DNA from: Ilex aquifolium | Lineage: Eukaryota > Streptophyta > Magnoliopsida > Aquifoliales > Aquifoliaceae | Length of the DNA: 64,000 bases | Assembly: GCA_951799425.1 (NCBI GenBank) | Contig: OX637394.1 | Location: 28,928,001-28,992,000 of the forward strand | Reading direction: 5' to 3' | In this document: piece after piece, positions 36,422-47,496 of the stretch | How positions within the stretch are numbered: position 1 is the stretch's first letter | Layout: every line of letters begins with the position of its first letter | The notes under the pieces: model-generated | The model's database searches: none | The model's input: only the letters and a program-made list of their open reading frames with translations | Told to the model about the DNA's origin: nothing | Translations under genes and position numbers: made by a program

Positions 36422-36660
36422 AAAGGGTTACATGGGGGTGGTGATCTTTCTGGGCGGTAGTGGTGTCTTGCTAGTGAGCGTAACAGAGAAAGAGAGGAGA
36501 GAGAGAGTTTAAGGAGTGAAAAGAGGGAAATAAGGGATGAATTAAGCTGTCTATGGGTGACGTGGTGCTAGTTTCTGTCAGAGGAGTGAGGGCAGTGATA
36601 TGAGGGATGATGGGATGGATTTAGGGGGGAAAATGTGTGTGGGATAAAAATTCAAATGCC
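33032..36660. other. AT-rich intergenic region; possible minus-strand spliced non-coding transcript
   Basis: No protein-coding gene is supported. On the minus strand several exon-like pieces with good splice borders occur: a CT/CA-rich leader ending at a GTTAGT donor near 36237, a piece near 35121-35071 ending AAG|GTAATT, one near 34808-34745 between TTTCAG and GTGAGAC, one after CCATTGTAG near 34200, and one after TTGCTCAG near 33405. None adds up to an open frame. It may be a non-coding RNA, a dead gene or chance. Confidence 0.3.
36320..36425. repeat. GT/GA microsatellites
   Basis: Runs of (GA)n near 36328-36342 and (GT)n followed by (GA)n near 36383-36421, with more GT words from 36002 and 36258. 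Simple-sequence DNA; as CT-rich sequence on the other strand it could be part of a 5' leader. Confidence 0.8.
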
Positions 36661-36819
36661 TAGCTAATTTATTATATAGATGTAACCAAAAAATTGTAAA
36701 GTTTAGTAGTCTACCTATTTTGGTACTATAGTCATAATCCTATAAAAAGGTTACACACATGGATGATATGATTTTGTAGTATAATGTTAGAAATATGTTT
36801 TATATTTGATGATGAATTA

Positions 36820-37400
36820 TGTAAAATCTCAAAAAAAAAATAAATGTAAAGCACTCAAAATAATCTCACACACACGAATTCTATCAAAACCCAAAAGAAA
36901 ACAAGAAAGGAAAATCAAGAAAATACGAAATCAAGAAAACAGAAAAGAAGTCACTGTAAGAAAAAAAGATAATGAAAGAAGACAATTAGTTTGAATGCAT
37001 AAATATATTTACGAAAAAAAAAAAAAAAGAAACAAGCAAAACTGAAACAAGAGAAAAAAAACAACCAAAAACGAAACAAGTAAAAAAAAAAAAGCATGCT
37101 GAAATAAGAAAAAAGAAAAGAACGAAACAAGAAAAAAGAAAGAAAGGAAAGAAGCAGACCGAAACAAGAAAAAGAAAAGAAAAAAACAAGGAAAAAAAAT
37201 AAACAAAAGAAGCAAACCGAAACAAGAAGGAAAAGAATCCAAGCAAAGATTAAAGGAACAAACAAAACTACAAGACGCAAAACCACAAGTCGCAAAATCG
37301 AACATGAAAAAAAAACAAGCATTAATCACAGACACAAAATCAAACAAGAAAAAAAACTAACAAGCATAGATGCAAAACCTAAACAAGATAAAAAGAACAA
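36820..37400. repeat. A-rich degenerate tandem repeat
   Basis: Words of the type GAAACAAGAAAAA recur with variable length, notably 37025-37340 (GAAACAAG at 37028, 37046, 37070, 37123, 37161, 37219). The opposite strand gives long frames of Phe/Leu/Ser that are artefacts of the A-rich composition. Confidence 0.7.
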
Positions 37401-37806
37401 ATAATTTGAAAATATACATATATATACATACATATAAATTCTAAATAAAAAAATTAGTAAGCTTGACAGATATATCAAAATATACCGAAAATAATGAAAA
37501 TCTATTATACAACAAACGTGAAATAAAGCATAAAATTAAACTGAGAAATAGTACTAACCTGTATCTTATCGGAAAAATTCATATTAAAAAGGTGTTTTTG
37601 TGAGTGCATGAGATACGATAAAGAATGAAACTATAATTATGACAAAATATAAAATGAGTTTACTTATTAAAGGGGATGTATGTAGCATGAGGTAAACTTA
37701 GTTACTAATGAGATGTGTATCGAAGGGATATGTTTAATAATTTGATAATTAAAAATGAAAGGGATGATAATAGAGGTTTGTGGGGTGAGAATAATCTCAC
37801 CCTAAT

Positions 37807-37981
37807 TTAAATTTAGAGTAATACTACATGAACTTAAAAAATAGACTTAATAATTACAACAATTGATTTCACTGTGAGTCCCAGTATTTATTGGGACCCA
37901 CTACCTATTCAATAATTGTGATTATCAAGTCTATTTTTTAAGTTTAATTTTTAAATTCATGTAGCATTACTCTTAAATTTA
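37807..37981. mobile_element. MULE-type MITE with 9-bp TSD
   Basis: A 157-bp element (37816-37972) with near-complete inverted symmetry: GAGTAATACTACATGAA at the left and TTCATGTAGCATTACTC at the right. It is flanked by a 9-bp direct repeat TTAAATTTA (37807-37815 and 37973-37981). A 9-bp TSD is typical of Mutator-like elements. It has no coding capacity. Confidence 0.75.
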
Positions 37982-38296
37982 AATGATCTTAAATATGTAA
38001 TGAAATGATAAATGATGTAATAGACTCAATGGTGAAATGAGTGGTATGGGTAATACAAGCCCTCAGTCTTTGATCAAAAGAATTCAGGTGAAAACTTAAG
38101 TAGATGGGACTTAATTGTTAACAACGTTGATTCGTGGGAAGACGTGCAGACGCTGGTGTGCAGAAAGCGTATACATTGATTATGCTTTTTAATTTTTTCT
38201 CTTTGCCGGGTTGTTGATACCATTTTTATTATGACAGAATTAAACTCACAACTCTTGAAGTTTATAAGTTAATTATTCAGACTCCCTACCCGCATA

Positions 38297-38957
38297 ACAT
38301 TTAGACCCTTAATAAATTACATTCAGGTTTCTTAAAGTTCGTAGACATGTAATACTTAAACTCTTCAAGTTTCATATGTTATATTTAGACAAAAAATATT
38401 AACAATTAAAGATAGAATATTAAATATTTTAAATTTTATAACAAAAATTCATGTTCTATTATGACATTTATTGAACTAAAATTACAAAATAAAAATCAAA
38501 TTTTTTCTAAAAAAATTATAATTAGTATACAATTATATTATTTATTGAAATTTAATTTGGTCGTTTAAAAGACTAAATTAAACTACCAATTAAAGTTAGA
38601 ATATATTGTGTTCATTACAGTTTGACATCTTACTTTATTTTTTAGTTTTATTCTAATAAATAGTATAATTGTATATTAATTATGATTTTGTAAGAAAAAT
38701 TAAATTTTTTTACAATATATAGTATAATTGTATACTAATTAATAAAAATTGACTTTTTATTTTTGATTTTATTTTAATAAATGATACAATAGAATATAAA
38801 TTTTCGTTTTAAAATTTAAAATATTTGATATTCTATCTTTGATTGAAGTATTTTTTATTTAAGTATAATATTTTAAACTTGAAAGGTCTAAGTATTATTT
38901 ATAAATGTATAAACTTCAGAAAATCTGAGTGTAATTTATTAACAAATGTAGTAAGAA
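38297..38957. repeat. Long imperfect inverted repeat (foldback)
   Basis: The left arm (about 38297-38570) and the right arm (about 38690-38957) pair in reverse complement over roughly 260 bp each. Matched words include ATAAATTACA(T/C)TCAG at the outside, AAAGATAGAATAT in the middle and TAGTATACAATTATA near the centre. It lies 300 bp upstream of the OEP39-like start codon. It may be a MITE-like foldback; no TSD was identified. Confidence 0.7.
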
Positions 38958-39256
38958 TATTTGATGACAAGAGTCTAAGGTACGTCCGCACAAAAATGAC
39001 TTGAATATAACATTTTAAATATGAACGGATTTGAACTAAACCTCAAACGTTGGGATGTAATTCTCCCTTTTAATAATAAAAGCGGATTTATTATTATTAA
39101 AAGCTGCGTAAGGACGCTAGCACGCAAAGCATCAACTCTCCTCTGAAACATTTTCTGCTTCTCCGTTAGATTTTCTGTCGACCCATTGCTACCGTCAATG
39201 AGAAACAATTAAAAAATTGATCTTCACTTGCAATTGAATAGTGGAACAGTTATGCG

Positions 39257-39290
39257 ATGGGAGCTCAAAAGAGCATCCACGCTGGCAAAG
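39257..39290 (+). CDS. OEP39-like: OEP39-like Omp85-family protein, exon 1
   Basis: The ATG at 39257 opens MGAQKSIHAGK, the conserved start of a plant family of short Omp85-type chloroplast outer-envelope beta-barrel proteins (Arabidopsis OEP39/P39 and P36, from memory). The exon is 34 nt (11 codons plus one base) and ends AAAG|GTCAGT, a good donor. It joins in phase to exon 2 at 54587, 15.3 kb away, because a Tat retrotransposon sits in the intron. An overlapping upstream ATG (39252, other frame) and another at 39199 precede it. The 5' region contains no other gene; a large inverted repeat ends 300 bp upstream. Confidence 0.75.
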
Positions 39291-39423
39291 GTCAGTTCTT
39301 TCTATTTAATCCTAATTAAAACTCAAAACCCACCAATGTATTTATGCCTTGGTGTGTGAAATAGTGTGGCAAACCAATTATGCAAGTGGTAATGTTAGTG
39401 ATTGTTTGGTGATTTATTTGTAC

Positions 39424-39470
39424 AGCCAATATAGATTTCAATGCTTTGATTTAACCCAAAAATATATCTA
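39424..39470 (+). pseudogene. Decayed duplicate of exon 2 of the OEP39-like gene
   Basis: The sequence TGTACAG|CCAATATAGATTTCAATG (from about 39417) copies the acceptor and first part of true exon 2 (GGACAG|CCAAGGTAGACTTCAATG at 54581-54604), including a TGATT(T/G)G word upstream in both. Reading from exon 1 into it gives a frame that stops after ten codons. It lies just left of the Tat1 insertion site and keeps a usable AG acceptor. Confidence 0.6.
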
Positions 39471-39515
39471 TGTGAATACAATATACTATAGCCGTATCGG
39501 TATTACAATGGTAAC

Positions 39516-41863
39516 TGATGATACCTAAAATAAGCCCTAGACACGAGCTTAGAAAGTGAGCTCAGCCCAGGAGCTCAGGTAAAATAAGCAGAGCTCATCC
39601 AGCCATGGTCTGAGCTCATCCAGCCGGGCGCAAGGGTTCCCAGCTGAAGATACGACCTGAGAAATGACAAGAGGGCAGCGAGATGACAGCGGATACCTTC
39701 GCAATGGGAATTAGGCTGATCCAAGGCGTGAAACCTGTAACCAACCAGGATCCTCTCCTAAAACCAAGGAGAGGATCCCATGATAGAAGGCAAAGATCTC
39801 GCCGTTTGAAGCCAGCCATAGGAAGTTTAGGTAACTCCGAGATTATTGATTGAATGAAAACCGTGTTGTATTCCCTAACCCCTAAACATCACCCTCACCC
39901 TCAATGTGTGTATGTGGCTTATAGTGATGGGGGAGTGTCACTCTCCCTCCGGATAATGCAAGAGATATAGGAGCAACAACAAATGTGAATGGAAATGTGG
40001 AATGAACAAAATATGTGGAATGAAATGCGGGTGTGAACAAAAGCGCTCCCCAATCGCAAGGAGTCTTTCGTTGTCGGTGTTTTACTTGGAAAATATTCCA
40101 AGGTCGTCTCCTCAGGGAAGGAAAGGGAGTTTTGTGAAAGTGATTTTGCAAAAGTGAAAAGAAAGTGTAAAATCTTGTATTTGTGTTTTGGTGAGTTTTG
40201 TTCAAAATGAAAATGCAAGAAAGCAAGTGTTGGCTAATCCAAAGGGTTCATTCCAATGGGAATACCAAATCAACTCAAAGCCTTCCTCCGATTGAGCATG
40301 AATGAACGATTGATTCGGGGGAAGCTAGGGACGAGATTGGTGAGTATCTAAGCATAAACCGTGACTAGGCCTACGGAATATCAAAGGCTCACCAACTCAT
40401 CCACTCTCAACCCCGTCAAACCGAACCATTTGACTCTAAAGGGAGGAATGAAGAAGATTTGAACATGGTATTCCCAAGAGGAATTTTCCCTTGGATTAAC
40501 CAACTTAAATCTAGCTACTCATGCTTGAAAGGAAAGACATTAATGTAAATGGAAGACATGTAGAAGAAATGAAGCATGGAACTTAACTAAATGCAAGAAA
40601 TCTTAAACTAAGAAGAAAGAAATACAATCCCCAATTTAAAACATGAAAATGAAGAACTTGAAAGCATAAATGGTGAAATGAAGAACATGTAACTAACTTG
40701 CAATATACTTGAAATAAAGGAGATTACAATGTAAGAAATGAAGATTACAAGAGGAATGTAGCTTACAGCAATGACATGGATGAAGAAAATGCAAAAACGA
40801 AATTATTATTCATCATCTTCAACCTTGGAGCTTTCTACATCTACTCCTAAGCTTAGGTAGCCAACCCCCTCAAACTATATCCTCTCATACATAATGAATG
40901 AATACCCCCCCAAGGAGACTCTTGCTTTCCCCCCAAAACGTGCCTGGAGAGAGAGGGAGGTCTACAGAGTTCATCTCCATCACTAGGGGTGCAGCAACAT
41001 GGGCTGGACAGGGGGTGAGGCAGAGCTGGCTGCCCACCCAGCTTCCTTCTTCTTCTCTCTCTTAATTAATTATCAAGACTCATCCAAATCAATGCAGGGG
41101 TGAGGGAGGCTCCAGGATGTGTAAGGGATGTCAGGAAGCATGTAGGAGAAGTGCATGTGGGACCCTCCAAGCCGCAAAGTTGAGTTACAGGCTGTCTGGA
41201 GAAAAGTGCAAAAACCTTCCGGAAGGTCGACATACACCTTCCGGAAGGTTTTCAGACTGTGAGCAAAAAATGGATTTCTTTCCCCTCCAAACCATCCTTA
41301 AAGCTACCCCATACACTCCATTAGCCTCATATAACACCATGGGGGTTTAAATCATGTCATTTACATCATTTTACATGCATTCACCCAAAATTCCATCAAG
41401 CCACAATCAAAACCAAAACACTCCCATTTATTGACAAAAAAAGTGAAACAAAAGCACATTAGCACACCATACATGTCATTGTTATGTGCTAATCAATTAT
41501 AGACGAAGATAGGGCACGATCCCTTCAATAAAGGAGGTGATTTCGAATTACAGGTAAGCATGAGGCTATAAGAGGGAGGCAATAGAGCCCCACGGGGGGG
41601 ATATATACGACTGTAATACGTTCAACTGGATCAATAAGAAAGAAAGGAGCCAGAAACTCCATTGCAGAGTGGACTAACCGAGCTCAGGCCGGTGAACCAC
41701 TATAATCTTGTCTTGTTATCACCCCCTTTCCAAAATCCCTTAAGCATCATATTGCCTTATCAAGCACGAGCCTTGCAGCTCAGACATCTTACTCAGCTTC
41801 ACCCGGATCGTTCATATTAAATAACCCTGTTCCATAGCTCATTCGCATAGATTCGCACCATCA
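39516..41863 (+). repeat. 5' LTR of Tat1, split by solo LTR S3
   Basis: The LTR parts are 39516-39846 and 41501-41863 (plus one ATTAT copy), together matching the 694-bp 3' LTR. The TATA box reads TATAAGAG at 41567, against TATAAAAG in the 3' LTR (54224). So the driving promoter is both interrupted and altered. Confidence 0.92.
39847..41495 (-). mobile_element. Solo LTR S3 (family S), reversed, TSD ATTAT
   Basis: A 1649-bp family-S LTR in reverse orientation: the right end GTGCTAATCA is the reverse complement of the TGATTAGCAC start of S1 and S2. The TSD ATTAT is at 39842-39846 and 41496-41500. It carries two perfect palindromes ACCTTCCGGAAGGT at 41214-41227 and 41236-41249, 22 bp apart, at the same relative place where S1/S2 have a different palindrome. 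Confidence 0.9.
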
Positions 41864-41866
41864 GTT

Positions 41867-41885
41867 TGGCGCCGTCTGTGGGAAC
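41867..41885 (+). other. Primer-binding site of Tat1
   Basis: TGGCGCCGTCTGTGGGAAC begins 3 bp after the 5' LTR. The first nine bases match the end of tRNA-Asp but the rest does not, so the primer tRNA is left unassigned. Tat2 has the same site with one change (55935). Confidence 0.7.
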
Positions 41886-41926
41886 GACTGTTCCTATTTA
41901 CAAATAAGCTGATCTCTCAGTGACTG

Positions 41927-43087
41927 ATGGTAACAACTCGAAATATGAGCAGAAGTCAAACAAACCTACCACGAATGCAAGATCAGCAGGAAGCTACCAA
42001 CGGCAGACAACCCGGGAACGTTCAAGAGGCTAATTCCCCCATTAATAACGAGATGGAGGCCCTTCGCCTCGTCAATCAACGTTTGCTAAGGAAAAATGCA
42101 GAGCTATCAAAGCTCATACAGCGCCCGCAGGAGGCACGACCGGCCCAAGAAGGCCAGAATAATCCCCCTCATAGGGAACAACGGCACTGGGACCCCCTTA
42201 GAGAGGTTGACGAAGGAGGAGAGAGCAGCCAGACCAGGGGGCATGCTCCTTACCTACCCCCTAGAAATGGCCACAACGATGAAGTGCAAAGTCAGAACGA
42301 TGGGGGTGAGAGGGACGATTTTTTCCCTTACCCGCAAGACAGAAGAGAACAACATTGGGAGCAACGCTTCAAAGACATCCAGCAAGAGCTCAGCCACATG
42401 AAGGAGGCTGTAAAGAGCAAGGCTCCGGTTACAATGGATGTCCTAGTGCAACAAACCGAGTCCCCATTCACCACTGGAGTGCTACACTTTCCCCTCCCAC
42501 CAAAGTTCAGGATGCCGCAAGTAGAGGTCTTTGACGGAACGAAAGATCCCGTAGACCATCTCAACACTTACAAGAACCAAATGGAGCTGCATGGATACCA
42601 GGATCCTGTACGTTGCAGAGCTTTTGCCATCACATTGAAAGGCTCCGCCCTAGCCTGGTTTCACAGGCTTCCACCGGCCTCGATCTCATCCTTTAAAGAG
42701 CTCTCCATAGCTTTCGTATCTCACTTTATAGGAGCCAGGATATACAGAAAGCCGAGCTACCACCTACTGAATGTGAAACAGGGGCCCCAAGAAAACCTGA
42801 GATCTTATGTCCAAAGGTTCAACTCGGAGACACTAAAAGTAGACGTTCCAGACGAAAAATTCGCCATAACTGCCTTTATTGCAGGGTTAGGAGTACAATC
42901 AAAGGATTTAATGTTCTTCATATCGAAGAATCCTCAGGCAAGTATGGATGAGGTGTTAGCCAAGGCAGAAAAGTATATAAATGGTGAAGAGGCACTCCTT
43001 TCCAAAGTAGGGGGTACATCCTCACGAAAGGAGAAGGAAAAGGAAGAAAAGAGGAGGGACCGAAGTCCTAGGAAGGAAAAAGGGTGA
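41927..43087 (+). pseudogene. Tat1 gag, ended by a premature stop
   Basis: The frame starts MVTTRNMSRSQTN at 41927 and runs 386 codons. Residues 1-170 are polar and charged with coiled-coil character. Residues of about 200-305 form the retrotransposon gag domain (FDGTKDPVDHLNTYKNQM, GSALAWFHRLPPASI, LRSYVQRFN). The C-terminus is a Lys/Glu/Arg-rich stretch. The TGA at 43085-43087 is CGA in Tat2, and the same frame continues beyond it into pol, so the original product was a gag-pol fusion. Gag itself could still be made. Confidence 0.88.
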
Positions 43088-43159
43088 GAGAGGTCTCCAA
43101 GAAGGGATAGGGACCGCTCGCCAAAGAGAAGAGGAAATGTCAGAGATTGCCTGGGCCCC

Positions 43160-45907
43160 ATGCAGCCTGAACTACAGCCCAGATACGGACCTCAGCGATT
43201 CACCCCACTCACTGCCGCTGTATCACAAGTCCTGTATGAGGTCCAAAACGATAAGTTCTTAAGATGGCCACCTCGGATGAAGGCAGATCCGGCCAAGAGA
43301 GACCCCACGAAGTACTGCGATTACCACAGAGATCATGGTCACCACACTGATGACTGCATTCAACTGAAGAAGGAAATCGAGTTCTTGATCCGGCGAGGTC
43401 AGTTACGTCGCTTCGTAGCCCATGACAACCAGAACCAAGCTCTTCCACCTCCACCACCCCAACAGCGGGCACCTGCACCACATCAGCAACCTCTAGGTGA
43501 GATCAGAGTAATATCTGGAGGGTTCGCTGGAGGCGGAGAGTCCAGCTCAGCCAGGAAAGCACACCTCCGACGGATCAGAGCCGAAGAAGTTCTCGAAGTA
43601 CACGCTGTATCCAAAGCACCACGCTTAGATACATCTATCACTTTTTCAGATGCTGATTTGGAGGGATGCCAGTACCCTCATGATGATCCATTGGTGGTGC
43701 GAGCTGTGGTGGCTAATAGAACCGTTCATCGGGTTCTAATCGATAACGGGAGCTCGGCGAATATCATTTTCGCACCTGCATTCGACAAGATGGACATAGG
43801 AAGGGAGAGACTAGAACCTGTAAACACTCACTTGCTGGGATTCTCCGGGGAAAGGGTGCTCCCCCTGGGCTCGATCCAACTCGTGCTCACCCTAGGGGAC
43901 CCACCTTGCCAAGCCACCACAACCATAAAATTCTTAGTGGTCGATGCACCCTCTGCATACAACATCTTGCTTGGAAGGCCATCCCTTAATTCTATGAAGG
44001 CAATCCCTTCTGCCTATCACTTGGTCGTCAAATTCCCTACAAAAAATGGAATCGGAGCAGTCCGAGGAGACCAGCGTATAGCAAGAGAATGCTACATGGC
44101 TTCTGTAAAGAGGAAGGAGGTTGACAACATCCAATTGGATGAACTCGACATGAGAGATGAAATGGAGACAAGACCAATGCCCTCAGAAGAGCTGGAACCA
44201 ATTCAGCTTGATGGGAAGCCAGAACACCTCGTTTATGTAGGTTCCAGACTGAACGCTGAGCTCAAAGGCCTCCTCATCCAGTTCCTGAAGGAGAATATAA
44301 GAGTGTTTGCTTGGAAGCAAGAAGACATGGAAGGAATTGACCATTCGGTTATTACCCATAAGCTAAGCGTGAACCCAACTTGCAAGCCCGTCAAACAAAA
44401 GAGGAGAAGCTTTGCCTCCGAAAGGCAAAGGGTAATTAATGAGGAGGTCAGCAAACTCCTCCATGCCAAGGCTATCAGGGAAGTTGACTACCCTACCTGG
44501 TTGGCGAACGTGGTCCTCGTCAAGAAAACCAATGGCAAATGGCGACTGTGCATCGACTTCACTGATCTCAACCGAGCATGCCCCAAGGATTGTTTTCCCT
44601 TACCTCGGATCGACTTAATAGTGGATGCCACAGCAGGACATGAGCTGCTGAGCTTCATGGACGCCTTCTCAAGTTATAACCAGATTAGGATGGATCCCAA
44701 TGACCAAGAGAAGACCTCATTTGTAACTGAACAGGGAACATACTGTTATCAGATCATGCCTTTCGGACTAAAGAACGCTGGAGCCACTTACCAGCGACTG
44801 GTAAATAGGATGTTCCAAAAACAAATAGGAGCATCCATGGAAGTTTACATCGATGACATGTTAATAAAGTCACTAAAAGCAGAGCTCCACATCGAGCACC
44901 TAGCCGAATCATTCCAGATTCTAAAGGAGTACAAAATGAAGCTCAACCCTGCGAAATACGCATTTGGGGTCTCGGCAGGAAAATTCCTGGGTTTTATAGT
45001 TAGCAGCAGAGGGATTGAAGCTAACCCAGAGAAGGTTAGGGCAATGGTGGAAATGCAATCACCGTCCAACACAAGGGAGGTGCAACGCTTGACAGGCAGG
45101 ATAGCTGCCTTGAGCCGTTTAGTGTCTAGGTCAAGCGATAAGTGTCAGCCATTCTTTCAGATCTTGAAGAAGGCGTTCCAGTGGGATACCAGGTGTGAAG
45201 AAGCATTCGAAGCCCTGAAAAATTATATGAGCTCTCCTCCTGTTTTGGTGAGCCCTTTAGTAGGGGAAGTCCTTACTCTCTACCTAGCAGTTTCAGATTT
45301 TTCAACAAGCGCAGCGCTGGTTAGAGAACGAGACAGAGCTCAGCAACCAGTCTACTACTGTAGCAGAGCTCTGAGGGGGGCCGAGGAGAGATATCCAAAG
45401 ATGGAAAAACTCGTTCTAGCATTGGTTACAACAGCCATGAGACTTAGGCCCTATTTCCAGGCTCATACTATCGAGGTTCCAACAGACCAGCCATTGAAGC
45501 AAGTGTTGCATAAGCCAGAGTCCTCGGGGAGGCTGGTTAAATGGGCCATAGAGCTCAGTGAGTTTGATATCAGATATAAGCCAAGAACTGCGGTCAAAGG
45601 GCAAATTTTGGCGGATTTCATCGCAGACTTCACAGCAGCAGTGCTTAGGGAGACCACAGATTTAATACTAGACCTCCCCATATGGAGGCTTTCAGTAGAT
45701 GGAGCTGCCAATGCTCAGGGAAGCGGTGCAGGAATGATCTTGACCTCTCCAGAAGGAATAGATGTCGAGTATGCCCTTAGGTTTGGGTTCAAGGCTTCAA
45801 ATAACGAGGCAGAATATGAAGCTGTCATCGCTGAGCTCAATCTTGCTTATTCTATGGAAGCAGAGCAGCTGGAGATCTGCAGTGACTCTCAACTGGTAGT
45901 AAAGTAG
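43160..45907 (+). pseudogene. Tat1 pol: protease, reverse transcriptase, RNase H, archaeal RNase H
   Basis: Counting from 43160, a zinc knuckle C-x2-H-x4-H-x4-C lies at residues 53-66. A proline-rich linker follows. The protease has catalytic D195-N-G. RT has WRLCIDFTDLNRACPKD, FMDAFSSYNQIRMD and catalytic YIDD at 563-566. The retroviral-type RNase H follows (YLAVSD, YPKMEKLVLAL, TDQPLKQVL), then the archaeal-type RNase H from about 840 (LSVDGAANAQGSGAGM, NNEAEYEAVI, CSDSQLVVK). The frame is open for 915 codons and ends at a TAG (45905-45907) that is CAG in Tat2. All enzymatic motifs of this part look intact. Confidence 0.9.
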
Positions 45908-47399
45908 ATAGAGGAGTCCTACGAAGCGAGAGGCGAAAAAATGGTCCTTTACCTCAGAAAGGTACGAGAACTAATGAAAAAGTTTGTGCAGGTTAACGTC
46001 AGACACGTGCCCAGAGCAGAGAATGCACGAGCGGATGCATTGGCGAGGTTAGCAACTGCTTCACAAGAAGATTTGGATAGGCTAATACCAGTAGAGCACC
46101 TTCCAGAGCCTTCAGTGGGTATCGAAGAAGAGGACATACTACCAATCGAAGCTCAGCCGAGCTGGATGGACCCCATCATAGGGTACCTGCAGAGTGGGAC
46201 TCTGCCAAGCGATGCCAAGGAGGCATCCAAGCTGAGGACCAGGTCAGCCAGGTTTTCCTTGCTGCAAGGAAATCTGTACAAACAAGGATTCTCAACGCCT
46301 CTCCTTAAGTGCGTGGGAGATGAAGATGCCAACTATATACTCAGAGAAGTACATGAAGGGATATGTGGCAATCACATAGGAGGTCGGGCCTTGGCAGGAA
46401 AAGTACTGAGACAAGGATATTATTGGCCAACCATGCTCAAAGATGCCACCGATTTAGTAAAAAAAATGCAAGGTTTGCTAGGAACATGCCAATGTTTCCC
46501 ACTGTCCACCTGAGCTGCTAACCTCGGTGGTAAGCCCATGGCCCTTCCAACAGTGGGGTTTGGATATTCTTGGACCCCTTCCGACCGGTGTGGAACAATG
46601 CAAGTTTGCTATTATAGGGGTGGATTACTTCACCAAGTGGGCAGAGGTCGAACCTTTGGCAATAATCACCGAATAAAAAGTCCAAAACTTTGTTTGGAAG
46701 TCGATAGTTTGCAGATTTGGGGTTCCCAGAGCAGTCGTGTCTGACAATGGGAAGCAGTTTGACAACTCAAAGTTTAAGAGCTTTTGTGCTGAGCTTGGGA
46801 TAAAGAACTATTTCTCAGCTCCTGCACATCCTCAATCCAATGGGCAAGCAGAGGTCACAATCAGAACCATAAAGACAGCTCTGAAGACCAAATTAGAAAA
46901 CCTAAAAGGCAAGTGAGTGGAGTACATCCCTGAGGTGCTGTGGGCCTACAGGACCACCGTCAGGTCTGCAACTCAGGAAACCTCCTTCGCTTTGGCCTTT
47001 GGAACCGAAGCGGTAGCCCCTGTTGAGGTGGGGCTCCAATCACCAAGGGTGGAATTTGCAGATGCCGAACACAATGATGAGTCTCTCTTATTAAACCTCG
47101 ATCTCTTGGATGAAAAAAGAGACAGAGCTCTGCATCGTGTCCAAATTTACCAAAGGAAAACTGCAAGATACTATGACAGGAAGGTAAGGCACATAAGTTT
47201 CAAGGCTGGAGACTTGGTACTTAGGAGGCTTCTGCTTGGAAGGAAGGATCCCACGCATGGGAAGTTGGGACCCAACTGGGAAGGACCCTATATCGTATCA
47301 AGGGTAATCAGACCAGGGAACTATGAGTTACAAACAGAGGAGGGGAAGGTCCTACCACACTCTTGGAACGCCGAACACCTTAAGAAGTTCTTTCAGTAA
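45908..47399 (+). pseudogene. Tat1 integrase with several breaks
   Basis: From 45941 the frame carries the end of the second RNase H, then the integrase zinc-binding region (HEGICGNHIGG). An extra A in an A-run near 46460-46468 shifts the frame inside this zinc domain. The catalytic core is then split over frames (VSDNGKQFD word near 46738, NGQAEVTIRTIK near 46840), with stops at about 46674 and 46915. From 46917 to 47399 the C-terminal part is open (YYDRKVRH, GDLVLRRLLL, LGPNWEGPYIV). The stop at 47397-47399 is the natural end of pol. Confidence 0.88.
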
Positions 47400-47496
47400 G
47401 TGTTATTTATAACAGAGCTGTTTTAATAAGAATAAACGAGTCTTTTATTCACCCTTATATGGTTTCCAAAGTAAAGGAATGTGCAATAAGCTCTAC

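Noticed and set aside
36951..37347. Three overlapping minus-strand frames of 86-123 codons that look like membrane proteins
   Set aside because: They are the reverse of an A-rich degenerate repeat; Phe/Leu/Ser content follows from composition and no family motif is present.
41867..41885. tRNA-Asp primer for Tat1/Tat2
   Set aside because: Only the first nine bases agree with the end of tRNA-Asp; the rest differs, so the tRNA is left open.
43209..45711. Several minus-strand frames of 60-90 codons under Tat1 pol
   Set aside because: They are antisense shadows of a 915-codon domain-bearing frame.
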